Of a stretch of 64,000 nucleotides of DNA, positions 35,386 to 43,152 are shown in pieces. Where the stretch lies: the NCBI RefSeq assembly GCF_000025985.1, contig NC_003228.3:2542001-2606000 (forward strand), read 5' to 3'. Source of the stretch: Bacteroides fragilis NCTC 9343. GTDB taxonomy: Bacteria > Bacteroidota > Bacteroidia > Bacteroidales > Bacteroidaceae. The notes under the pieces are model-generated. The model saw nothing but the letters and a program-made list of their open reading frames with translations. It ran no database searches and was not told the origin of the DNA. The first letter of the stretch is position 1, and each line of letters starts with the position of its first letter. Position numbers and translations under genes: made by a program.

Positions 35386-36090
35386 CTAAAGCCATTGGAA
35401 TTTAAGTCCGAAGGATAAACTCAGATAATCCCGAGCCCGCAGGTAACTGTTGGTTACGCGGCTGATCAATAACAGGTCACAGGTACTCAGCTCATAAAAG
35501 AGAGTCACAGATTTTGCAAAGAACCGGCGTTCTCTATCTATATCGTATGTCAGCCGTTGTCCCAGAAAGATGTGTGTGCGTATCTTGGACGAGAATCCGT
35601 AGTATCCTTCCGGATAACGGCTAGGCTCGTGTACCCAGAATTCGTGTCCGAAAACAGTATTAAAATAGATACCACATGCCAAAGGTTCGGTTGAAAATCC
35701 TTTCCCAAGCTCCAGGCTCCAAGGCATGTAATTTTGTTTTAAGGTCATGGTCATCTTAGCCCGATGGGAGTCATGTTTGGGTATGAAGCCGAAGAACAGA
35801 TCCGTTTCCCACTGATCTCTTTTTCCGTAATCCCAACCGGTTCCGAACGAGAACATTCCCATGTTACCCGCATATTGTATTTTGTTGTGTGTAGGTATAA
35901 GTGAATTCCATCCTTTACGAAAGCGGTGAATACGTTTGTCATATTTGCTGTATTTCGACTGTGTTGTCTGGATGGTATCTATCTTTTGTTTGGTATCGTT
36001 TTTGTCGGTTTGTGCAGCGACGTTTTCTGTGTAAAACAGCAGCGATAGTACTGCCATGCCAATAATGGAATTAAAATTCAACCACTTCAT
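35386..36090 (-). CDS. Small exported protein, probable outer-membrane beta-barrel
   Basis: With the ATG at 36090 the product is 234 residues and starts MKWLNFNSIIGMAVLSLLFY, a signal peptide ending about VAAQ; in-frame ATGs at 36096 and 36102 are alternatives and overlap the preceding gene more. After a charged linker the protein has repeated amphipathic stretches rich in Gly, Tyr, Phe and Trp and ends LSLSFGLKFQWL, an outer-membrane barrel-like tail. I recognise no family. It overlaps the 3' end of the phosphoesterase gene by about 20 bases and should share its transcript. Confidence 0.7.
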   Translation of the reverse strand: MKWLNFNSIIGMAVLSLLFYTENVAAQTDKNDTKQKIDTIQTTQSKYSKYDKRIHRFRKGWNSLIPTHNKIQYAGNMGMFSFGTGWDYGKRDQWETDLFFGFIPKHDSHRAKMTMTLKQNYMPWSLELGKGFSTEPLACGIYFNTVFGHEFWVHEPSRYPEGYYGFSSKIRTHIFLGQRLTYDIDRERRFFAKSVTLFYELSTCDLLLISRVTNSYLRARDYLSLSFGLKFQWL

Positions 36091-36880
36091 AATCATAACC
36101 ATCAGGTTTTATCGTGAATACTAAATAACTGCGATTTTTCATACAATTGCTTCCATAATACATCACGCCATCGTCAAACACATCTGACGCACTGATCCGA
36201 TGTTCGTGAGCTACAGTGCAAAATTGCAAACCGGGAAATTGGCGAACATACATTTGAAACACTTTGGCCACATTGTTATTGAACTGATCACAAAGGGGAC
36301 GGGCATGCATACAGAATACGGTTTTATTAAATTCGTCGGCACGTTCTGTGAGTTGTCTTTCAATATAGTCAAAATCAGGGATCGGTTCCGAATAATCATA
36401 TTCCATTGCGTTGGTATTGAGGCATACAAATTTCACACCTCCGGCTATGAACGAAAAGTTTGTATCGCCGAATATTTGCCGGAATGCATCTTCTCCGGTT
36501 CCCAAACAATCATGGTTTCCGATAAGTCCTACATAAGGAACCTTTAGTTTATTCATTATATCCCTTTGCCAAAGAAATTCATCGGTAAGTCCGAAGTCAC
36601 TGAAGTCGCCTCCATGAACTACAAAGTCGATGTCGTCTCTTTTGTTGACAGCGTTTACAAAGTCAACGGTTTCGTCATACCAGCGTTGCGAGTCACCCAT
36701 GGCGATAAAGCGTATAGTAGACTTTCCCAGGCATTTGGCCTCGATCTTTTGAATATTTTTCGCATTAATGTCTCTTTCTCCTTTTATGTCGACGTCATAT
36801 GGATGATAATCTATCAAGTCACATCCGGAAACTAGCAGACAACAAAGAAAGATTGCGGTAATTCCTTTTATTTGTCTCAT
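36071..36880 (-). CDS. Lipoprotein metallophosphoesterase
   Basis: The product has 269 residues. A signal peptide ends with the lipobox VSGC (C20), so it is a membrane lipoprotein facing the periplasm or surface. Calcineurin-like motifs run MGDSQ, HGGDFSD, GNHD, MHARP and VAHEHRIS, with the usual first histidine of GDxH replaced by glutamine. The metal-binding residues of the other blocks are present. The substrate could be a phospho-lipid, nucleotide or protein; sequence does not say. It is divergent from the ABC transporter operon, with a promoter 32 bases upstream of its start and the activator palindromes beyond. Confidence 0.85.
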   Translation of the reverse strand: MRQIKGITAIFLCCLLVSGCDLIDYHPYDVDIKGERDINAKNIQKIEAKCLGKSTIRFIAMGDSQRWYDETVDFVNAVNKRDDIDFVVHGGDFSDFGLTDEFLWQRDIMNKLKVPYVGLIGNHDCLGTGEDAFRQIFGDTNFSFIAGGVKFVCLNTNAMEYDYSEPIPDFDYIERQLTERADEFNKTVFCMHARPLCDQFNNNVAKVFQMYVRQFPGLQFCTVAHEHRISASDVFDDGVMYYGSNCMKNRSYLVFTIKPDGYDYEVVEF

Positions 36881-36911
36881 AATTTTTATTTTAGTGCATG
36901 AAAACTCGATG

Positions 36912-36942
36912 CAAAGATAAAGTTTTCTTTATGAAAAACAAA
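36912..36942 (-). promoter_or_regulatory. Promoter of the phosphoesterase gene
   Basis: The minus strand reads TTTG (36942-36939), 19 bases, TATCTTTG (36919-36912), an exact match to the Bacteroides consensus. The first activator palindrome begins nine bases beyond the -33. Confidence 0.75.
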
Positions 36943-36950
36943 ATGTTGCT

Positions 36951-36987
36951 GTCTAATTAATAGACGACTGTGTCTAATAATTAGACA
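36951..36987. promoter_or_regulatory. Two tandem palindromes, probable activator sites (UAS)
   Basis: GTCTA-ATTAA-TAGAC (36951-36965) and TGTCTAAT-A-ATTAGACA (36971-36987) share GTCTA/TAGAC arms. Their centres are 21 bp apart, two helical turns, and lie about 110 and 89 bp upstream of the expected start of the sigma-54 promoter. That is the usual layout for an NtrC-type dimer pair. Confidence 0.75.
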
Positions 36988-37042
36988 ATATTCTCGCACT
37001 ATGAATTATGTAATCCGTTGTTATATTGTTTGTTACTTCTTT

Positions 37043-37058
37043 TGGCACGCTTTGTGCA
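37043..37058 (+). promoter_or_regulatory. Sigma-54 (-24/-12) promoter of the ABC operon
   Basis: TGGCACG-CTTT-GTGCA matches the consensus TGGCACG-N4-TTGCA with one mismatch, the GG and GC elements in correct register. Transcription should start near 37068, leaving about 66 bases of leader before the first permease. Confidence 0.8.
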
Positions 37059-37134
37059 ATTAAGAATTTCAGGTGATCTGCATGAAAGAGACACCTTATA
37101 TTTATTAAAATTCTAAAATACAAACAGGGCTGAT

Positions 37135-39423
37135 ATGAGACAATTGTACTACACTTTCCGAACTCTTCTCCGTGGAAGAGGTATAAATCTGACCAAAATA
37201 ATTTCGTTAACTTTAGGGCTTTTGGTCGGCATCCTGTTATTTGCCAGGGTTGCATTTGAGTTGAGCTTTGATGGTCATTATAAAGAAGTTGATAGATTGT
37301 GTGTGATTAATGCTGTTTATTACGTTGGCGGAGAGAAAGGAGAGGCACATCAGGTCGTTCTTGCTCCGGTTCCGGGTGCCATAGCCGAAGGTTTTCCTGA
37401 CGAGATCGAATCATCTACAGTTGTTCGTATCCGGTATGGTGATAACACTCTTTTTTATAATAATGTCCGTCAGTGTCCGAAAATGATTCTTTCTGATTCA
37501 CTTTTCTTCAAGACAATGGGTATCGATATTATTAGCGGCGATCCACGTGAATTGGTCAATCCTGAAACCATGTTTGTTTCACGGAGTTTTGCTCGTAGAA
37601 TATTTGGTGATGAAAGTCCGATAGGGAAAACGCTACTTTATAATCGCACTTTGCCCATGACGATAAAAGGAGTTTATGAAGACATTCCGGAGAACAGTTC
37701 TTTATATCACGAAGTTGTAATCTCTTTCTCTACTATTGAAAAGCATCATTGGGAATGTATGGGTTGGGAATGTGGAGATAGTTTTCAAGGATACATCCGA
37801 TTGAAAAATGCCTCTGATCTGGATAAAGTCAACTCGCGTATCGATCCTATAATCGAAAAACATCTTCCTTTCAGACCTGAAGAGGGATTTGCCATACGCT
37901 ATTCATTACAACCTATTCGTGGAGTTCATGCCAGCGCTCCTGTCATACAAAAGATGGTGATGATTATGTCACTGTTAGGATTGGTGATTCTTTTTATCGC
38001 TGCCATGAATTATGTGCTAATCTCTATCTCTTCACTTGCCCGACGTGCCAAAGCAATAGGCGTACATAAATGTAATGGTGCCAGTGAAAGGAATATTTTC
38101 TCGATGTTTCTCTGGGAGACGGGTATCATTATAATGATATCGCTGATACTGGTGGGTGTATTGGTTTTGAATTTCAGAGAGGATATTGAATATCTTGCTT
38201 CTGCTTCAATCGGTGCTCTTTTCACTTGGGAGACTTTATGGGTACCTATTTGTGTTATCGTGATTCTGTTTATAGTTGCCGGCATTATTCCGGGACATTT
38301 GTTTTCTTCTATTCCTGTCACCCATGTCTTCCGGAACTATACCGAAAGAAAGGGGGGATGGAAGCGTACTTTACTTTTTCTTCAGTTTACTGGAGTTACT
38401 TTTGTGCTGGGTATCTTATGTGTGGTGTTGCTTCAATATAACCGGATCACTACGAAACCGATAGGCTATAATCCGGAGGGAATCGCATTTACATATCATA
38501 ATTTTGCCGATTCGGAGTCTGCATTAGACAATCTTCGCCGACTTCCTATGGTCAGCGATGTTTCAGATAGTGAATCGAGTATCATCTCGGGATATGGAGG
38601 TTTGGCTGTTACCGATGAGAATGGGATTATTTTATTTACTACACGTTTGAATGCGTGCTTATATAACTATGTTCCGTTTATGGGTATCCGTATCAAAGAA
38701 GGAAGGAATCTCAATGGTCCCGATCAGGCATTGGTAAACGAAGAGTTTGTACGACAAATGCGTTGGACTGATGGAGCTGTCGGAAAGAAATATGAAAATT
38801 TCACCATAGTGGGAGTCATGGAGAATTTCCCGGTAAACAGCTATTATGAAGAGCAAGATCCCGTGGCATTCATCGGTCAACAGCAGATTAATAATTGCTA
38901 TCATGTCCGGCTCAAACAACCATACGAGGAAAATTTGCGATCACTTAATAAATCAATGGAAGAGATGTATCCTACAGAGGATATTGTTTTTAAGTCCCTG
39001 TCTTATAGCATTGAGGATCAATATCAGAATGTACGTCGTTTTCGTGATGCCGTAATGTTGGCTTTCGTCGTTATTTTGCTGATATCTCTGATGGGGTTGA
39101 TTGGGTATATTTCTGACGAAATACAACGTCGTAGTAAAGAAATCGCTATACGTAAAGTCAATGGGGCGGAAGTATCTCATATTTTGAACTTGCTTTCCAA
39201 AGATATTATTTGGACTGCCTCGCCTGCGGTGTTGTTTGGAACTGCCGGTGCATACTTTGTGGGCATACAATGGCTCGGACAGTTCGCTGAACGAATCAGT
39301 TTACAGGTATATTGGTTTGTACTGATAGCTATAGTTGTATTGGCTATGATTTTTTTGAGTGCAGTGATTAAGGTTTGGCATATTGCCAACGAGAATCCGG
39401 TAAAGAGTATTAAAAGTGAATAA
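37135..39423 (+). CDS. ABC transporter permease 1 (double MacB/FtsX type)
   Basis: This inner-membrane protein of 762 residues is built from two similar halves. Each has a transmembrane helix, a large periplasmic domain and a cluster of helices: TM1 is at about 18-42, a three-helix FtsX block near 280-410 follows, TM5 is near 420, and a final three-helix block ends about 750. The motif AKAIGVHKCNGAS in the first half is echoed by SKEIAIRKVNGAE in the second, showing internal duplication. Such a permease could pair with an ATPase homodimer as one polypeptide. The gene follows the sigma-54 promoter. Substrate is unknown: lipoproteins, peptides and lipids are all possible. Confidence 0.87.
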   Translation: MRQLYYTFRTLLRGRGINLTKIISLTLGLLVGILLFARVAFELSFDGHYKEVDRLCVINAVYYVGGEKGEAHQVVLAPVPGAIAEGFPDEIESSTVVRIRYGDNTLFYNNVRQCPKMILSDSLFFKTMGIDIISGDPRELVNPETMFVSRSFARRIFGDESPIGKTLLYNRTLPMTIKGVYEDIPENSSLYHEVVISFSTIEKHHWECMGWECGDSFQGYIRLKNASDLDKVNSRIDPIIEKHLPFRPEEGFAIRYSLQPIRGVHASAPVIQKMVMIMSLLGLVILFIAAMNYVLISISSLARRAKAIGVHKCNGASERNIFSMFLWETGIIIMISLILVGVLVLNFREDIEYLASASIGALFTWETLWVPICVIVILFIVAGIIPGHLFSSIPVTHVFRNYTERKGGWKRTLLFLQFTGVTFVLGILCVVLLQYNRITTKPIGYNPEGIAFTYHNFADSESALDNLRRLPMVSDVSDSESSIISGYGGLAVTDENGIILFTTRLNACLYNYVPFMGIRIKEGRNLNGPDQALVNEEFVRQMRWTDGAVGKKYENFTIVGVMENFPVNSYYEEQDPVAFIGQQQINNCYHVRLKQPYEENLRSLNKSMEEMYPTEDIVFKSLSYSIEDQYQNVRRFRDAVMLAFVVILLISLMGLIGYISDEIQRRSKEIAIRKVNGAEVSHILNLLSKDIIWTASPAVLFGTAGAYFVGIQWLGQFAERISLQVYWFVLIAIVVLAMIFLSAVIKVWHIANENPVKSIKSE

Positions 39424-39442
39424 ACAAATGAATTAAATAGAA

Positions 39443-40123
39443 ATGATTATGATACAGATTAGTGACATTAGTAAAGTGTTCCGCACTTCAGAAGTAGAAA
39501 CAGTAGCGTTGAATCATGTTAGTCTGAATGTAGAAGAAGGTGAATTTGTAGCCATTATGGGACCTTCCGGTTGTGGTAAATCTACACTTCTCAATATTTT
39601 GGGTCTTCTTGATAATCCTACAGAAGGTTCTTATAAACTTATGGGACAGGAAGTAGCTATTCTTCATGAAAAGGAACGTACCCGTGTTCGTAAGGGTAAA
39701 TTAGGATTTGTGTTCCAAAGTTTTAATCTGATAGACGAACTGAATGTGTATGAGAATGTAGAGCTTCCGCTTACTTATCTGGGTATAAAAGCCTCAGAAC
39801 GTCGTCAGATGGTAAATAATATACTTCATCGGATGAATATCAGTCATCGTGCCAAACATTTTCCCCAACAGCTTTCGGGTGGTCAGCAACAGCGTGTAGC
39901 TATTGCGCGGGCGGTGGTTACTAACCCGAAGCTGATCTTGGCCGACGAACCTACGGGCAATCTCGACTCTAAAAACGGTGCTGAAGTAATGAATCTGCTG
40001 ACGGAACTCAACCATGAAGGAACAACTATAATTATGGTGACTCACTCACAGCATGACGCTTCATTCGCTCATCGCACAGTGCATCTTTTTGATGGAAGTA
40101 TTGTCGCCAGTGTGAAAGCTTAA
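39443..40123 (+). CDS. ABC transporter ATP-binding protein 1 (LolD/MacB-like)
   Basis: This nucleotide-binding protein has 226 residues. Walker A is GPSGCGKST (40-48), the Q-loop FVFQSFN follows, the ABC signature is [10 protein letters not shown] and Walker [13 protein letters not shown], then VTHSQHD. This is the MacB/LolD/FtsE-type family that pairs with FtsX permeases. It differs from the second copy (42456-43136) at only about nine residues, although the DNA has many synonymous changes. The start could be the second in-frame ATG two codons later. The gene sits 19 bases after permease 1. Confidence 0.93.
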   Translation: MIMIQISDISKVFRTSEVETVALNHVSLNVEEGEFVAIMGPSGCGKSTLLNILGLLDNPTEGSYKLMGQEVAILHEKERTRVRKGKLGFVFQSFNLIDELNVYENVELPLTYLGIKASERRQMVNNILHRMNISHRAKHFPQQLSGGQQQRVAIARAVVTNPKLILADEPTGNLDSKNGAEVMNLLTELNHEGTTIIMVTHSQHDASFAHRTVHLFDGSIVASVKA

Positions 40124-40136
40124 CTTAACGGCAGAT

Positions 40137-42446
40137 ATGATGAAACAATTTTATTATACTATTCAGACATTGCTACGAGGGCAGGGAAACAATATGATCA
40201 AGATAGTTTCACTGACTTTGGGATTATTCGTCGGAATATTACTTTTTTCCCGCGTAGCATTTGAATTAAACTATGATAGCTATTATCAAGAACCGGAAAA
40301 TCTTTTTCTAACTTTACGTACAGTTGTTTCGCAAGGTGAAAAGAAAGAGCCTGTTTGTAGTAATTACGGAAAACTTCCAGCAGCAATTCGTGAAAATTTT
40401 CCTGATGAAGTGGAAGATGCAACTTTGATTGACTTATTTAGTCGCAGTTCGCTTTACCATGAAGGCCAGGAAAAGAAAGATGCAATACTGGCTACTTCCC
40501 GAAGCCATATTTTTTCCACTTTGGGCGTTAAAGTACTTTCCGGAAATGTGTCTGAATTGGATAATATGGATGCACTGTTTATATCCCGTTCTCTTGCTCA
40601 AAGTCTTTTTGCAGATGCCGATCCTATTGGAAAGACAGTAATGATTAATATTGATTATCCATTGACTGTTCGAGGTGTTTTCGAAGATATTCCGGAAAAT
40701 GCCGAGTTTCGGTTTGATGGGGTCTATTCATTTGTGACTCGTGCTAATAGATTCAGAGATGAACGTGGTGGATGGCGGGGTGATATCAGCTATACATGTA
40801 TGGTTCGTTTTCGCCATCCGGAAGATGTAGAGAAAGTGGCGGCACGTATGCCTGATATGATGAAGAAGTATATACAGTATAATAAAGACTGGTTTGAAGA
40901 ATTTTCGTTTATAACTCCTTCACAGTTTCATTTGCAGAAAAAGGAATCACGTAAAATTATCAGTATTCTATCGATTCTCGGATTTGCTATTTTGCTGATT
41001 GCCGGGATGAATAATGTACTTATTTCTATTTCTTCTTTGCCACAGCGGGCCAAATCAGTAGGAGTGCATAAATGCAGCGGAGCTTCAACCGGACATATAT
41101 ATCGTATGTTCTTATGGGAATCGGCATTATTGATTCTCGTTTCTCTTTTGGGGGTTATAGTCCTTCTGCTCTATTTTAAACCGGAAATAGAAGACTTGTC
41201 TGGTGCCTCATTAGCAACCCTGTTTACATGGCGTACCCTATGGGTTCCTGCATTAGTAACCATTTTTTTATTTTTACTGATTGGCTTGCTTCCGGGAAAG
41301 CTTTTCTCTTCCATCCCTGTGACACAAGTTTTCCATCGTTTTACCGGGTATCGTGCTTCCTGGAAATATCCGTTGTTGTTTGTACAATTTACAGGAGTTG
41401 CTTTCATATTGGGATTGCTAATGATCATTCTTTTACAGTACAATCAAGTCATGAATCGAAGTATGGGCTATAAAATAGATAATTTAGTTATAGGGTGGGG
41501 GCCATTTGATTCAATGGATAAAATAGATGGCATTCTCCGGGGATTGCCTTTTATTGAAGCATCTTGTAATAGTGCTTCATTTATCTATAATGGTCATACA
41601 AGACAATCTTTTACTGATATTAACGGAAAACGTTTTATGGGGTGTATCGATTTTATAGATGAGCATTACGTCCCGATTTTAGGTTTGCAGATTTTGCAAG
41701 GGCGTAACGTTCATCAGGATGGTGAAGTATTGGTAAATGAAGAATTGCTACGGCAAGTAGGTTGGACTGATTCGCCTATAGGACGGAAACTGATGGAAGA
41801 TAACTATGAATGGGGGACTGTGGTTGGGGTAGTCAAAGATTATGTAGCACAAAGTGCGTATCAGCCACAAGCCTCTGTGGCATTGGTGAATAGCTTGGAA
41901 AGGAGATGGGAAGCCAATAAACGGAATCTGATTTTGAAAGAACCATTTAAAGAGAATCTTTCTAGAATCAGGGCTTTGATGAAAGAAACATTTCCTACGG
42001 AGGATATTCAGTTCCGTTCTGCTCGTCAGGAGGTCGATAATCTGTATCAGGTAGTACGCCGTTTCCGCAATATTGTGATTGTAGCTTCCGTTTCGATTGT
42101 AGTAATCGTATTGATGGGGTTATTCGGATTTGTGAATGATGAAGTACAACGGCGCAGTAAAGAAATTGCCATTCGTAAGGTGAATGGGGCTGAGTCGGGA
42201 AATATTATTAATCTTTTGAATCATAATATTTTCTGGATTGCTTTACCGGCTATCTTTGTTGGAATCGCTTTAGCCTATGTCGTCGGACATAAATGGGTGG
42301 AACAATTTACCGATCAGATCAATCTCAACGCAGGGCATTTTCTTTTGCTTCTCTTATTAATATTATTATTGATTTTAGGAAGTGTCACCGGAAAATCTTG
42401 GCGCATTGCTAACGAAAATCCGGTAAACAGTATTAAGAACGAGTAA
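40137..42446 (+). CDS. ABC transporter permease 2 (double MacB/FtsX type)
   Basis: The permease has 769 residues with the same two-half plan as permease 1, 13 bases after the first ATPase gene. The second methionine (40140) is an equally good start. Repeat motifs are AKSVGVHKCSGAS and SKEIAIRKVNGAE. By eye it is closest to permease 3: the N-terminal TLLRGQGNNMIKIVSLTLGL and most periplasmic segments line up without gaps. It ends IANENPVNSIKNE, almost the same tail as the other three. Confidence 0.87.
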   Translation: MMKQFYYTIQTLLRGQGNNMIKIVSLTLGLFVGILLFSRVAFELNYDSYYQEPENLFLTLRTVVSQGEKKEPVCSNYGKLPAAIRENFPDEVEDATLIDLFSRSSLYHEGQEKKDAILATSRSHIFSTLGVKVLSGNVSELDNMDALFISRSLAQSLFADADPIGKTVMINIDYPLTVRGVFEDIPENAEFRFDGVYSFVTRANRFRDERGGWRGDISYTCMVRFRHPEDVEKVAARMPDMMKKYIQYNKDWFEEFSFITPSQFHLQKKESRKIISILSILGFAILLIAGMNNVLISISSLPQRAKSVGVHKCSGASTGHIYRMFLWESALLILVSLLGVIVLLLYFKPEIEDLSGASLATLFTWRTLWVPALVTIFLFLLIGLLPGKLFSSIPVTQVFHRFTGYRASWKYPLLFVQFTGVAFILGLLMIILLQYNQVMNRSMGYKIDNLVIGWGPFDSMDKIDGILRGLPFIEASCNSASFIYNGHTRQSFTDINGKRFMGCIDFIDEHYVPILGLQILQGRNVHQDGEVLVNEELLRQVGWTDSPIGRKLMEDNYEWGTVVGVVKDYVAQSAYQPQASVALVNSLERRWEANKRNLILKEPFKENLSRIRALMKETFPTEDIQFRSARQEVDNLYQVVRRFRNIVIVASVSIVVIVLMGLFGFVNDEVQRRSKEIAIRKVNGAESGNIINLLNHNIFWIALPAIFVGIALAYVVGHKWVEQFTDQINLNAGHFLLLLLLILLLILGSVTGKSWRIANENPVNSIKNE

Positions 42447-42455
42447 TTAAAAATA

Positions 42456-43136
42456 ATGATTATGATAGAAATTAATGACATTAGTAAAGTGTTTCGTACT
42501 TCAGAAGTAGAAACCGTAGCGTTAAATCATGTAAGCCTGAATGTAGAAGAAGGTGAATTTGTGGCCATTATGGGGCCTTCCGGTTGTGGAAAGTCTACTT
42601 TACTCAATATCCTGGGACTTCTCGATAATCCTACGGAGGGTTCTTATAAACTCATAGGACAGGAGGTAGCCGATCTTCATGAAAAGGAACGTACCCGTGT
42701 GCGTAAAGGGAAGTTGGGGTTCGTATTCCAAAGTTTCAATCTGATAGATGAATTGAATGTTTATGAAAATGTGGAACTTCCGCTTACTTATTTAAATATC
42801 AAGGCTTCGGAACGCCGCCGAATGGTAGACAATATTCTTCATCGGATGAATATTAGCCATCGTGCCAAACACTTTCCCCAACAGCTTTCGGGTGGGCAGC
42901 AACAACGTGTGGCCATAGCCCGCGCTGTGGTTACCAATCCAAAACTGATTCTTGCCGATGAGCCTACAGGAAATCTTGATTCTAAAAATGGTGCAGAAGT
43001 GATGAATCTGTTGACAGAGCTGAATCGTGAAGGTACAACGATAATTATGGTTACGCACTCTCAGCACGATGCTTCGTTTGCACATCGTACGATACATCTG
43101 TTCGATGGTAGCATAGTGGCCAGTGTGAAAGCTTAA
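42456..43136 (+). CDS. ABC transporter ATP-binding protein 2 (LolD/MacB-like)
   Basis: This is the second 226-residue ATPase, nearly identical to the first, with all motifs intact ([38 protein letters not shown]). It lies ten bases after permease 2 and 16 before permease 3. Differences include Q/E and S/N in the first residues and a few in the helical domain near 110-130. The near identity suggests both ATPases serve the same set of permeases. Confidence 0.93.
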   Translation: MIMIEINDISKVFRTSEVETVALNHVSLNVEEGEFVAIMGPSGCGKSTLLNILGLLDNPTEGSYKLIGQEVADLHEKERTRVRKGKLGFVFQSFNLIDELNVYENVELPLTYLNIKASERRRMVDNILHRMNISHRAKHFPQQLSGGQQQRVAIARAVVTNPKLILADEPTGNLDSKNGAEVMNLLTELNREGTTIIMVTHSQHDASFAHRTIHLFDGSIVASVKA

Positions 43137-43152
43137 CCAATAAAAAAACATA

